A DNA stretch of 64,000 bases from Rossellomorea sp. SC111. Lineage in GTDB: Bacteria > Bacillota > Bacilli > Bacillales > Bacillaceae_B. A program made the translations under genes and the position numbers. Of the stretch, positions 10,581-19,576 are shown piece after piece. Below the pieces are notes generated by a model. The model searched no databases. It had not been told where the DNA came from and saw only the letters and a program-made list of their open reading frames with translations. The first letter of the stretch is position 1, and each line of letters starts with the position of its first letter. The stretch spans positions 241,204 through 305,203 of the forward strand of contig NZ_JANIOC010000001.1 of assembly GCF_024733565.1 (NCBI RefSeq). The letters are read 5' to 3'.

Positions 10581-10714
10581 TCCATATACGCAGAAAAAGT
10601 CCTCAGCATATAATTTGCTAAATGAAACATAAGTCTTTAAAATTAAGTAATTGTATAGGATATTAAATAAGAAGAAACGCATAAATAAGGGTTACAACAA
10701 GATAAAGTGAGGTC

Positions 10715-12223
10715 ATGACATTGAATAATTCAACGACACCAACATCTCTGATTACCATCTTTGGAGCAACTGGTGATTTAGCCAAAAGAAAACTCTATCC
10801 GTCTCTTTATCATTTGTTCCGTAAAGGGAAAATCTCCAAGCGTTTTGCCGTTGTAGGTGTAGCGCGACGGGAATGGTCAAATGAAGAATTCCAGGAACAC
10901 GTCAAAACATCGGTACATAAGGCGTTAGGCAGCAATGAAAACATCGATGAATTCGTTTCCCATTTCTATTACCAACCGAATGACGTTTCAAACAGTGATT
11001 CATACAAAGCACTAAAGAACTTATCCGATGAACTGGATGAAACATATGAATTGGAAGGCAACCGTGTATTTTACTTAGCTATGGCGCCTGAATTCTTCGG
11101 AACGATTACAGAGCAGTTGAAAAATCAAGGATTAACCGATACAAACGGTTTCCAAAGACTGGTGATTGAAAAGCCGTTCGGTCACGATCTTCCTTCAGCT
11201 GAAAAACTGAACAGCCAAATCCGTGAATCGTTCTCTGAAGATCAAATCTATCGTATTGATCACTACCTTGGTAAAGAAATGGTGCAGAACATCGAAGTCA
11301 TTCGTTTCTCCAACGCCATGTTCGAACCACTCTGGAACAACCGCTATATCTCCAATATCCAGGTCACTTCATCTGAAGAGCTTGGTGTGGAAGACCGCGG
11401 GCGCTATTATGAAAAAAGCGGGGCCCTTCGCGATATGGTGCAAAACCATCTCCTTCAGATGGTTGCCTTACTTGCCATGGAGCCGCCAATCAAACTGACG
11501 ACGGATGAAATCCGCAGTGAAAAAGTCCGTGTATTACGTTCCCTTCGTCCATTTGAACAGGATGAAGTCAAGGATTACTTCGTTAGAGGACAATATGGTC
11601 CCGGAAAAGCAGGGAATGAAGATCTTCCTGGCTACCGCGAAGCAGAGAACGTCGATGATCAGTCCAATACGGAAACTTATGTTGCCGGTAAGTTGATGAT
11701 TGATAATTTCCGATGGGCAGGTGTGCCATTCTATATCCGCACAGGAAAAAGAATGGAAACCAAATCAACGAAGATCGTCATCCAGTTCAAAGATATCCCA
11801 ATGAACCTGTATTACAACCCGGACAAGCCTTTGGCCCCTAACCTGCTGGTCATTCACATCCAGCCGGAAGAAGGGATCACCCTTCACCTGAACGTGAAGA
11901 AATCCGGACAGAACATCGAAACGACTCCGGTGAAGCTGAACTTTGCCAACAACAGCGTGGATGGAATGAACACACCGGAAGCTTATGAAAAACTTTTATT
12001 CGACTGTCTGCGTGGAGATGCCACGAATTTCACACACTGGGATGAAGTGAAACTATCCTGGGCATTCGTCGACAAAATCTCTGAAGTATGGGAACATACT
12101 CGTGACGGGGAATTCCCGAACTACGAAGCAGGTTCGATGGGCCCGAAAGCCGCTGACAATCTGCTGGCAAAAGACGGCTTCTCCTGGTGGCCAATTGCCA
12201 ACCTTGATGTAGACCAATGCTAA
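10715..12223 (+). CDS. zwf: Glucose-6-phosphate dehydrogenase
   Basis: A 502-residue enzyme catalysing NADP+-dependent oxidation of glucose 6-phosphate, the entry to the oxidative pentose phosphate pathway. The coenzyme motif IFGATGDLAKRKLYPSL is at residues 14-30, EKPFGHD near 155, and the active-site signature RIDHYLGKEMVQN near 182. The C-terminus SWWPIANLD is near-normal for the family. The ATG at 10715 sits just after GTGAGG; a TTG at 10721 has better spacing and would remove two residues. Its pathway partner gndA lies at 18006-19412 on the other strand. Confidence 0.96.
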   Translation: MTLNNSTTPTSLITIFGATGDLAKRKLYPSLYHLFRKGKISKRFAVVGVARREWSNEEFQEHVKTSVHKALGSNENIDEFVSHFYYQPNDVSNSDSYKALKNLSDELDETYELEGNRVFYLAMAPEFFGTITEQLKNQGLTDTNGFQRLVIEKPFGHDLPSAEKLNSQIRESFSEDQIYRIDHYLGKEMVQNIEVIRFSNAMFEPLWNNRYISNIQVTSSEELGVEDRGRYYEKSGALRDMVQNHLLQMVALLAMEPPIKLTTDEIRSEKVRVLRSLRPFEQDEVKDYFVRGQYGPGKAGNEDLPGYREAENVDDQSNTETYVAGKLMIDNFRWAGVPFYIRTGKRMETKSTKIVIQFKDIPMNLYYNPDKPLAPNLLVIHIQPEEGITLHLNVKKSGQNIETTPVKLNFANNSVDGMNTPEAYEKLLFDCLRGDATNFTHWDEVKLSWAFVDKISEVWEHTRDGEFPNYEAGSMGPKAADNLLAKDGFSWWPIANLDVDQC

Positions 12224-12239
12224 GAAAGGTGTGGAACCA

Positions 12240-12860
12240 ATGAAAATTTATGACGTAACAGCCCCGATCTTTAACGGGATGCCCGTGTACAAGAACAAAC
12301 CTGAAAAACAACCGACAATTGAGACAAATACGAACGGCCATGTGACGGAGTCAAGACTCTCAATGGATGTTCATACAGGAACTCATGTCGATGCTCCCCT
12401 TCACATGATCAACGACGGCGAGACAATAGAATCGATCGATATCGAGAAGCTCGTCCGCCCTGTCAAAGTATTTGATGTAACAGAAGTCGATGAAAAGATC
12501 AGCCTGAAGGATATTGAAGGGTTGGAGATTGAAGAGAATGACTTCATCCTCTTCAAAACGAAGAATTCATGGGATACTGAATTCAACTTTGACTTCATCT
12601 ATGTGGCAGAAGATGCTGCCGCATACCTTGCTGAGAAAAAGATTGCAGGTGTCGGGATTGATGCCCTTGGAATCGAGCGGGCCCAGGAAGGTCACCCGAC
12701 TCACCGCAGCCTGATGGGAAGCGGCGTCATCATCATGGAAGGCCTTCAGTTAAAAGACATCAAAGCCGGCCAATACTTCATGGTGGCGGCACCCCTGAAA
12801 ATTCAAAACACCGATGCATCACCGGCACGTGTGCTGTTGTTTGATGAAATGATCGGATAA
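12240..12860 (+). CDS. Cyclase family protein (kynurenine formamidase-like)
   Basis: A 206-residue metal-dependent hydrolase of the cyclase superfamily. The signature HTGTHVDAPLHM (HxGTHxDxPxH) is near residue 45, and GIDALGIER...HRSLMGSGVIIMEGL provides the second conserved block. Family members include kynurenine formamidase and polyketide cyclase-like enzymes; the substrate cannot be assigned here. It starts 16 bp after zwf with an AGAAAGGTG site and shares its transcript, which ends at the 12887-12918 terminator. Pairing with zwf is notable but unexplained. Confidence 0.82.
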   Translation: MKIYDVTAPIFNGMPVYKNKPEKQPTIETNTNGHVTESRLSMDVHTGTHVDAPLHMINDGETIESIDIEKLVRPVKVFDVTEVDEKISLKDIEGLEIEENDFILFKTKNSWDTEFNFDFIYVAEDAAAYLAEKKIAGVGIDALGIERAQEGHPTHRSLMGSGVIIMEGLQLKDIKAGQYFMVAAPLKIQNTDASPARVLLFDEMIG

Positions 12861-12886
12861 GCGTTAAATGTTAAATATAGGACTGG

Positions 12887-12918
12887 ACTCTCCGGCTAAT
12901 TGCCGGGGAGTTTTTTTA
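12887..12918 (+). terminator. Terminator of the zwf operon
   Basis: Stem ACTCTCCGGC (12887-12896) with GCCGGGGAGT (12902-12911) followed by seven T. Confidence 0.88.
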
Positions 12919-12928
12919 TTGTAAACAC

Positions 12929-12958
12929 AAAAAAAGGTGCCTCATTTAAAGAGACACC
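12929..12958 (-). terminator. Terminator of the 12969-14072 gene
   Basis: On the - strand GGTGTCTC pairs with GAGGCACC (plus 12951-12958 with 12936-12943, one mismatch), then a run of T (plus A run 12929-12935). Confidence 0.78.
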
Positions 12959-12968
12959 AATTACTGAT

Positions 12969-14072
12969 TTAATATAATTTTTTCAACGCTTCCTTATCAA
13001 ACGGCAACAGGTCATCCGCTTTGCCTTCTTCCACTTTCCTTACCCACTCAGGGTCCTGCAGGAGTGAGCGACCGATGGCGACCAGGTCGAATTCCCCACT
13101 GTCCAGCCTATTGATCAGACCATCCAGGCTTGTCGTACCCGCACCTGAGAAGCTTGTGAATTCACCATCCAGTCCAACCGATCCAACCGATATCACGGGT
13201 TTACCTGTCAGCTTTTTCGTCCAGCCGGCAAGGTTCAAGTCAGACCCTTCAAATTCCGGCTCCCAGAATCGGCGTGTCGAGCAATGGAAAATATCCACGC
13301 CTGCATTCACAAGAGGCTCCAGGAACCGTTCCAGTTCACCTGGTGTCGTTGCAAGCTTTGCATTGAAATCATTCATTTTCCATTGTGAAAAACGGAAAAT
13401 GATCGGGAAATCCGGGCCCACTTCGCGTCTGCAGGCTTCAATTACTTCAATGGCAAACCGGGTTCTGCCTTCAAGGTCTCCTCCATAACGATCAGTACGA
13501 CGGTTTGTATTCTCCCAGAAAAACTGATCGATTAAATATCCATGTGCCCCGTGCAGTTCTATGCCGTCGAAGCCTATGCGTTTCGCATCTGCAGCAGCTT
13601 GGGCATACGCTTCCACCATCTGGACGACTTCCTCTTCCGACATAGGCTCCGTGATTTCTTTACCTGAAAGGCTTAGTCCCGATGGTCCAACAGGCACTGC
13701 TGCTTCATTTGGGAGCTCTCCCTTTTTGCGGGTCATCCCTACATGCCAAAGCTGTGGAACGATTTTGCCTCCTGCTTGATGGACTTCTTTTACAACTTGG
13801 GCCCAGCCGTTCAGTGATTCTTCCCCGTGGAACAGAGGGATGCTCGCTCCTGAAACAGAAGAGGGGTGATTGATTCCCGTTCCTTCTGTGACGATTAATC
13901 CTACATCATTTTCAGCTCTGCGGCGATAGTAGGCGGCAACATCTTCACCGGGAACCCCATTTGGAGAAAACCCCCGTGTCATAGGCGCCATCACTGTGCG
14001 GTTGGACAATTGTAACTTCTCACTATGGAAAGGCCTGAATAATGGTTCTGTCGATGTATTCGTTTGACTCAT
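12969..14072 (-). CDS. NADH:flavin oxidoreductase / ene-reductase (OYE family)
   Basis: A 367-residue FMN-dependent old yellow enzyme. Conserved blocks are RTVMAPMTRGF, PQLWHVGMT, the active-site [27 protein letters not shown], and a phosphate-binding FDLVAIGRSLLQDPEW. The MAPMTRG motif replaces the MAPMCMY of NamA, placing it in a different OYE subclass closer to classical NEM-reductase-like enzymes. Physiological substrate unknown. It is monocistronic, with its own terminator and convergent to the zwf operon. Confidence 0.87.
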   Translation of the reverse strand: MSQTNTSTEPLFRPFHSEKLQLSNRTVMAPMTRGFSPNGVPGEDVAAYYRRRAENDVGLIVTEGTGINHPSSVSGASIPLFHGEESLNGWAQVVKEVHQAGGKIVPQLWHVGMTRKKGELPNEAAVPVGPSGLSLSGKEITEPMSEEEVVQMVEAYAQAAADAKRIGFDGIELHGAHGYLIDQFFWENTNRRTDRYGGDLEGRTRFAIEVIEACRREVGPDFPIIFRFSQWKMNDFNAKLATTPGELERFLEPLVNAGVDIFHCSTRRFWEPEFEGSDLNLAGWTKKLTGKPVISVGSVGLDGEFTSFSGAGTTSLDGLINRLDSGEFDLVAIGRSLLQDPEWVRKVEEGKADDLLPFDKEALKKLY

Positions 14073-14157
14073 TTAAATACCTCCTCTTTTCTTGATGCAG
14101 TTTCATTATTTCAAACCCGTGCAGAAAATCATAGAAATCTGTTTCGAGCCGGCCCAT

Positions 14158-14646
14158 TCACCCTCTATGTAATTCTCTCGTAAGGGCATGAATCGCTTCC
14201 ATCACTTCCTTAACATTTTCGTCATCGTTCATCTCATTTCTCGCATGGAGGAGTACCGGGCGGAGGGACTCCACCGAACGGCCAAAGTCATACATCCAAT
14301 CATAACGGGGAACCATCCACGTATGGAAATGATGGGTGGTATCTTCATTGTAAAAATAGTAAACATATTCAATGCCCAACACATCCCTTTGTGCCTGTCT
14401 GATTCTAGATAAAATCGTTATGTAATCTATTTTTTCTTTTTCATTGAGTTCATCAAACGACTTAATATGACGTTTGGAAGCTAATATGATCAATCCCCTG
14501 ATTGGATAAGCTACATCCTGATGTGCATGGAAATAATCCGTTTCATATACCACACCCCCATCAGGTTGGATTAACCCGCTTGTCAATGCGCAGCTTAGGC
14601 AGTCGACCTCTACCACTTGTCCGTTTGATAATGATATTCTTCTCAT
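14158..14646 (-). CDS. HIT-like nucleotide hydrolase
   Basis: A 162-residue protein with a histidine-triad-like catalytic run THHFHTWMVPR near residue 105 and an early GLIILASKRHIKSFDEL segment typical of HIT enzymes that hydrolyse or transfer nucleotides. An N-terminal CLSCAL pair could be a partial metal site, but no second Cys pair is present. Substrate unknown. The ribosome site TAGGGGGGAG is strong. Confidence 0.72.
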   Translation of the reverse strand: MRRISLSNGQVVEVDCLSCALTSGLIQPDGGVVYETDYFHAHQDVAYPIRGLIILASKRHIKSFDELNEKEKIDYITILSRIRQAQRDVLGIEYVYYFYNEDTTHHFHTWMVPRYDWMYDFGRSVESLRPVLLHARNEMNDDENVKEVMEAIHALTRELHRG

Positions 14647-14687
14647 AAACTCCCCCCTATTTAATGATTCATCGTGTGAAAATCAAG

Positions 14688-15077
14688 CTACTTTTTCTTA
14701 TTTGTTTTATTCTTCGATTTCTCTTTATTTTCCGCAACCCTGAATTTTACGATTTTTTGAATCAATTCATAGGGCATCGGCTCATCTTGCGGAAATTGAA
14801 CAGTCGCTTTTGCAGTCTTATACCCTGTCATTTTATCTTTAAAGGCATTGATTCCACTTGGAGTAGGATAGAAACCTATATGATTTTTATAAGCCGCAAA
14901 ATGCACTAGATTTCCATGCAGGGCAAAGGTAGGCATTTGATAGCTGATTTTCTCCTGTGCTTCAGGGACTGTCTCTCTAATCACTTCTCTCAAGGATTGT
15001 AAGTGCTCTTGGACGTTTTCTGGAAATTGAGCAATGTATTCATCGATGGTCGCAAATGACTTCTTATTTCCTTCCAT
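14688..15077 (-). CDS. DUF1801 (YdhG-like) protein
   Basis: A 129-residue small protein of the DUF1801 group, which has a frataxin-like fold and includes B. subtilis YdhG, implicated in iron delivery. Features are SFATIDEYIAQFPENVQEHL, the central ISYQMPTFALHGNLVHFAAYKNHIGFYP block, and a Lys-rich tail KSKNKTNKKK. The iron role is known for relatives only. Strong AAAGGAG site before the ATG. Confidence 0.8.
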   Translation of the reverse strand: MEGNKKSFATIDEYIAQFPENVQEHLQSLREVIRETVPEAQEKISYQMPTFALHGNLVHFAAYKNHIGFYPTPSGINAFKDKMTGYKTAKATVQFPQDEPMPYELIQKIVKFRVAENKEKSKNKTNKKK

Positions 15078-15133
15078 AATAAAGACTCCTTTCCAAACAT
15101 AGAATATAAGTATTGCCTCATTTATTTTATCGT

Positions 15134-15169
15134 AAAAAATCCGTTGGTGTCATCTTACCAACGGATTTT
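15134..15169 (-). terminator. Terminator of the MoxR/DUF58/DUF4129 operon
   Basis: Stem AAATCCGTTGGT with ACCAACGGATTT (loop GTCATCTT) and TTTTTTA on the - strand, lying just after the DUF4129 gene stop. Confidence 0.85.
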
Positions 15170-15174
15170 CAATC

Positions 15175-15843
15175 CTATCTTAAGAATTCCTTCAATAGTT
15201 GCAATTCCTTATGGGTAAATGGTCTATCACCGTAGCGCACCTTTTCATAAACCGGTATGATTTCTGCTGGTCCATTTATCCGTTTGAACCACTCCTGGAT
15301 AGTTTCATGATGCTTTTTTCTATTTAAGGTGTTTAAACGGGTCTCCCAGTCTTTTACCATCTGGCGGATTTCGTTCAACTTTTCATCTGAGAGGGTAAAG
15401 GGCATCTTATCGGCACCTTCTAATTGATCTTTATTAACTGTATATCGGCTGACAGATGTTTCTGCAGGATCTTCTTTTATCACTTTCCTTTTTTTCTTAT
15501 GCCGAAGATACCAGAAGAGGCAAACAAACGCTAGAACCACTAGGATCCCGTATTTCTTTGCTACATACATAAATCTTTTCCCAGATCCAATTTCACCTGA
15601 AAAAGGGTCCCCAATCCATGGTAGATATTCATCCACAACAATCGGTTTATCAAGTCGCCTTTCAGAAATCGTTCTGCCTTCTTTTCCGGGACCCAGATTG
15701 AGATCCCTTTCTCCACCGTGATCCTCTACATAGTAAAATCCCTTGATCCTCCCAGTCGTTTCATTAAAGACTTCCATCAATACCAAGCTTGCAAATGCAC
15801 AGATGAGAATAAAAAGAACTGTTATCCCTACTTTTTTCATCAT
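15175..15843 (-). CDS. DUF4129-containing membrane protein
   Basis: A protein of about 222 residues. It has an N-terminal membrane segment (KKVGITVLFILICAFASLVL), an extracytoplasmic stretch of about 90 residues, a second membrane helix (YGILVVLAFVCLFWYL) followed by a basic patch, and a cytosolic C-terminal domain of the DUF4129 type (TIQEWFKRI...VYEKVRYGDRPFT). Such domains often end transglutaminase-like proteins next to DUF58 and MoxR genes; here the transglutaminase core is absent. Starts at 15843 or 15840 (adjacent ATGs) after GAGAGGGGG. Last gene of the operon. Confidence 0.68.
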   Translation of the reverse strand: MMKKVGITVLFILICAFASLVLMEVFNETTGRIKGFYYVEDHGGERDLNLGPGKEGRTISERRLDKPIVVDEYLPWIGDPFSGEIGSGKRFMYVAKKYGILVVLAFVCLFWYLRHKKKRKVIKEDPAETSVSRYTVNKDQLEGADKMPFTLSDEKLNEIRQMVKDWETRLNTLNRKKHHETIQEWFKRINGPAEIIPVYEKVRYGDRPFTHKELQLLKEFLR

Positions 15844-15859
15844 GGCAACCCCCTCTCTA

Positions 15860-16960
15860 TCACTGTTTGATATGCAATAGCTGTTCACGCCTGATCGCTT
15901 CAGGAGGAGTTCCGATGACCAAGCCGAGTGACTTGCTATCTTTAGCCTTCAGTGAAAGTTGATAGAAGCGGTCGGTTGAGAAGAATCTCCCATTAGGATT
16001 GATGAGTGCAAGGGTCTCGATCAGCTTCCTCAGTTGTGTACGGTCAAAGTCGTTTCTGAGGCTCAAGACGTCATGTTGTTCGGTGGCATAGTTGACCCAT
16101 AGTTCCACCTTGCAGCCCTCTTTAATTAAATACAGGCAGACCGATACGGTGTACTCAATCAGCTCCTCCATATCCTTTCTGAGGTGAAACTGACCCGCTC
16201 CGACCATGTTAAGGAAGATGGAATAGATATCTCCGTGGACTTTTTGATATTTTTTTGCGAGAAGCTTGTTTTCTTTGGCCGTCGCAAGCCAGTGGATATG
16301 CCTGAAACTTTCGTTTTCATACTCTTTGGTCCCTATGATGCTTGTCTCATCCAGAAACAGGGAGTAATTGGTCTGTTTATATCCCTGAAGCATAGATTTC
16401 AGCTTCAAGTCATGGATCTTTCCTATCCGGGGTAGAACTTTGAATGAGGGGAGGTCGTCCTCCCCATATTCCACACGATACGTTCGCAGGGACAGCGGAT
16501 CTGCCAGTACAAATTCAAGATTGCTCCAATGATGGATCCCCCTGCCTTTTCCCTTTAGGACGAGAGGTATCGTCTTTTGAGATTTAGCCGGGAGATCCAG
16601 GGACAGTGAGTACATGCTGCTCTCCCCATCAATGCTTGCGAACACGAGGTCACGGTCACTTCTGGTCTCTATGTTTATTTTAAAACGATACAAAGGGAGC
16701 ACGGAATCATTCCTGATCTCAATATAGCATGTGACCGCTTCGTCAATGCTTGAGGCATCATGATATTTCTTTACGCTCCACGAGATTTCATGTTGTTGGA
16801 TGTTCAAATAAATCCTCGAGAATAGAGCGAAAGAAAGAATCAGGAAGAAAAGAAACACAAGGAAACTATACCCTGCGAAACTGCTGATGATGAGCAGGAT
16901 CACGTTCAAGATCAAGACCAGTGGCGCGAAGATAAAGGGTGGTTCCTTATGGATTTTCAT
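15860..16960 (-). CDS. DUF58 domain-containing membrane protein
   Basis: A 366-residue protein with two N-terminal membrane helices (residues about 10-48), then an Ig-like region and a C-terminal DUF58 domain recognised by ETSIIGTKEYENESFRHIHWLATAKENKLLAKKY. DUF58 proteins are typically encoded with MoxR ATPases and are thought to be remodelled by them; precise function unknown. The ATG overlaps the stop of the MoxR gene (ATGA), so translation is probably coupled. Comparable to B. subtilis yeaD. Confidence 0.85.
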   Translation of the reverse strand: MKIHKEPPFIFAPLVLILNVILLIISSFAGYSFLVFLFFLILSFALFSRIYLNIQQHEISWSVKKYHDASSIDEAVTCYIEIRNDSVLPLYRFKINIETRSDRDLVFASIDGESSMYSLSLDLPAKSQKTIPLVLKGKGRGIHHWSNLEFVLADPLSLRTYRVEYGEDDLPSFKVLPRIGKIHDLKLKSMLQGYKQTNYSLFLDETSIIGTKEYENESFRHIHWLATAKENKLLAKKYQKVHGDIYSIFLNMVGAGQFHLRKDMEELIEYTVSVCLYLIKEGCKVELWVNYATEQHDVLSLRNDFDRTQLRKLIETLALINPNGRFFSTDRFYQLSLKAKDSKSLGLVIGTPPEAIRREQLLHIKQ

Positions 16961-17880
16961 GGTGTTTCAACCGGGACGGAGGTGAGGTCAAGGATTTCGT
17001 GTATGATTGCTTCTTTCGATGACTTCACTTCCCCCTCCACATTCAACGAAATTCTGTGAGCCAATAGAGGCAGTGCCAGTTCCTTCACATCTTCCGGCGT
17101 GCAGAAATCCCTTCCGTACAGGAAGGCCCTTGACTGGATAGCCCTCATGAAGGCAATGGATCCACGGGGACTCACCCCGACATCCACATAGTGATGCTGC
17201 CTCGTCTGTTGAATGATGTCCATCAAATAATCCTCTATTTCCTCCGATACAAGGACATCTTTTACACTCTGTTTTAACTGGAGAATTTCATCAATGGAGA
17301 TGACACTCCCGATGGCTTCAAGGGGATTGGATGCACGGAATCTCCTTAACATCATTTTTTCTTTTTCAGGTGTCGGGTACCCTTGTTTGATCGTCATTAG
17401 AAAGCGGTCAAGCTGCGCGTCCGGCAATGGGAACGTACCTACGGAGTCAAAGGGGTTCTGAGTGGCGATGACGCAGAAAGGTTGTGGTAAATGGTAGGTG
17501 ACTCCACCAAGGGTCACTGTCTTTTCTTCCATTAACTCCAGTAGTGCCGACTGAGTACGGGGTACTGCCCGGTTGATTTCATCGATAAGAAGGACATTAT
17601 TGAATACCGGTCCTCTCCTGACTTTAAAGTCACTCGTTTTCACGTCGAAATATTCCTGTCCGACAATATCGGAAGGGAGGGTGTCCGGGGTGAATTGCAG
17701 ACGGTTGAACGTTCCATCGATACTCTTTGAAAAGCATTTTGCCATGGTGGTCTTCCCTGTACCCGGGACATCTTCCAGCAGCACATGGCCGTCGCTCAAT
17801 AAGGCAATGATCATTAACTCTATCTCATTCTCTTTATCAATCATGACTTTGGCTATATTTTCTTTAATCGATTGAAGCAT
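16957..17880 (-). CDS. MoxR family AAA+ ATPase
   Basis: A 307-residue AAA+ ATPase. Walker A is EDVPGTGKTTMAK, Walker B is VLLIDEINRA, sensor 1 is IATQNPFDSVGTFPLPDAQLDRF, and the lid contains VSPRGSIAFMRA. MoxR proteins act as chaperone-like ATPases that activate or assemble partner complexes, usually DUF58/VWA proteins, matching the two genes downstream. First gene of the operon, with a GGGGTGG ribosome site. Comparable to B. subtilis yeaC. Confidence 0.92.
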   Translation of the reverse strand: MLQSIKENIAKVMIDKENEIELMIIALLSDGHVLLEDVPGTGKTTMAKCFSKSIDGTFNRLQFTPDTLPSDIVGQEYFDVKTSDFKVRRGPVFNNVLLIDEINRAVPRTQSALLELMEEKTVTLGGVTYHLPQPFCVIATQNPFDSVGTFPLPDAQLDRFLMTIKQGYPTPEKEKMMLRRFRASNPLEAIGSVISIDEILQLKQSVKDVLVSEEIEDYLMDIIQQTRQHHYVDVGVSPRGSIAFMRAIQSRAFLYGRDFCTPEDVKELALPLLAHRISLNVEGEVKSSKEAIIHEILDLTSVPVETP

Positions 17881-17961
17881 CTCGCCACCCCTATCTGAAT
17901 ATGTAATATAATGGTAACATATACCAGCTCATTTTGGAGTGGATTCTCAGAAAATTCACGT

Positions 17962-17992
17962 AAAAAAGCCCCTCTCTTCATTAGAAAGGGGC
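17962..17992 (-). terminator. Terminator of gndA
   Basis: Stem GCCCCTCTC (17968-17976) with AAAGGGGC (17985-17992), giving a T-rich 3' tail on the - strand. It lies 14 bp past the gndA stop. Confidence 0.85.
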
Positions 17993-18005
17993 ATGAATCA
18001 TTCAA

Positions 18006-19412
18006 TTATTTCATCCACTCCGTATGGAAAATGCCTTCTTTGTCCACACGTTCGTAGGTATGAGCACCGAAGTAGTCCCGCTGAGCCTGGATCAAATTCG
18101 CAGGAAGCGTTTCTGTACGGTAGCTGTCATAATAAGATAGGGCTGCCGAGAAGCCTGGAACCGGTACGCCATTCTGGACAGCTACACTGATGACTTCGCG
18201 GAGTGCGTATTGATAGCTTTCGACGATTTCTTTGAAGTAAGGATCGAGTAAAAGGTTAGTAAGATTGGATTCACGGTCATATGCTTCTTTAATCTTCTGC
18301 AGGAACTGTGCACGGATGATGCATCCTCCACGGAAGATCATAGCGATATCTCCGTACTCCAGATCCCATTTGTACTCATCAGACGCAGAACGCATTTGGG
18401 CGAAGCCTTGAGCATACGAACAGATCTTACTCATATAAAGAGCTTTACGGATCGATTCGACCAATGCTTTCTTATCGCCATCGAACGGTTTCGTATCTGG
18501 ACCTTTCAGCATCTTACTCGCTTTCACACGTTCATCTTTAATCGCTGAAATGAAGCGGGCGAAGACAGACTCGGTGATGATCGGTAAGGAAACACCGAGA
18601 TCCAATGCACTTTGGCTCGTCCATTTACCCGTCCCCTTTTGACCTGCTTTATCGAGGATGACATCCACCATCGGCTTGCCGGTTTCATCATCTTTCTTAG
18701 TAAAGATATCTGCTGTGATTTCGATGAGATAGCTGTCAAGCTCACCTTCATTCCAGTCGGCAAACACTTCATGAAGTTCTTCCGCACTTAAGCCAAGGAC
18801 ATTTTTCATCAGGAAGTAGGATTCCGCGATCAGCTGCATATCTCCGTATTCAATGCCATTGTGCACCATTTTCACATAGTGACCTGCGCCATCTGGACCG
18901 ATATACGTTGTACATGGATCTCCGTCGACCTTCGCTGCGATATCTTTCAGGATAGGGGCAACGAGCTCATATGCCTCCTTCTGTCCTCCAGGCATGATGG
19001 ATGGACCTGTCAGGGCGCCTTCCTCCCCACCGGACACACCCGTCCCGATAAAATGGATGCCGAGTTCGCTTAGTTCCTGATTGCGTCGACGAGTATCCTC
19101 GAAGAACGTATTTCCCCCATCGATCAGGATGTCTCCTTTTTCAAGGAAGGGTTTTAATTGTTCGATGGTCGCATCAGTCGGATTTCCCGCCTTGACCATC
19201 AGAAGAATCTTCCGAGGCTTTTCCAATGAATTGACGAATTCCTCGATTGTATATGTAGGATTGACATTCTTGCCCTTCGATTCGCTCATCATTTCATCCG
19301 TTTTCTCACTCGAACGATTGTAAATAGAAACAGAGTACCCCCTGCTTTCAATATTCCATGCCAAGTTTTTTCCCATAACGGCTAATCCGATAACACCAAT
19401 TTCCTGAGCCAT
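18006..19412 (-). CDS. gndA: 6-phosphogluconate dehydrogenase, decarboxylating (NADP+)
   Basis: A 468-residue enzyme that converts 6-phosphogluconate to ribulose 5-phosphate and CO2. The Rossmann motif is [15 protein letters not shown], followed by [10 protein letters not shown] (NADP-type), the active-site [13 protein letters not shown] and [10 protein letters not shown], and [10 protein letters not shown] near residue 365. The C-terminus [18 protein letters not shown] is normal. It corresponds to B. subtilis YqjI. Monocistronic with its own terminator; functionally paired with zwf. Confidence 0.96.
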   Translation of the reverse strand: MAQEIGVIGLAVMGKNLAWNIESRGYSVSIYNRSSEKTDEMMSESKGKNVNPTYTIEEFVNSLEKPRKILLMVKAGNPTDATIEQLKPFLEKGDILIDGGNTFFEDTRRRNQELSELGIHFIGTGVSGGEEGALTGPSIMPGGQKEAYELVAPILKDIAAKVDGDPCTTYIGPDGAGHYVKMVHNGIEYGDMQLIAESYFLMKNVLGLSAEELHEVFADWNEGELDSYLIEITADIFTKKDDETGKPMVDVILDKAGQKGTGKWTSQSALDLGVSLPIITESVFARFISAIKDERVKASKMLKGPDTKPFDGDKKALVESIRKALYMSKICSYAQGFAQMRSASDEYKWDLEYGDIAMIFRGGCIIRAQFLQKIKEAYDRESNLTNLLLDPYFKEIVESYQYALREVISVAVQNGVPVPGFSAALSYYDSYRTETLPANLIQAQRDYFGAHTYERVDKEGIFHTEWMK

Positions 19413-19576
19413 AACATCAACATCCTTTCATCTATAAAATAATGATTTTATTACTTCTTCCGTTTCATCAAATTAATGACCGGAGTCTATTTCAATCTAA
19501 CAAGAAAGGGTCACCGGTGCAAATAATCCGATTGAGAAGTATGTTATTTGTTATAAGGTGTCCCCTTTTACAGCTG

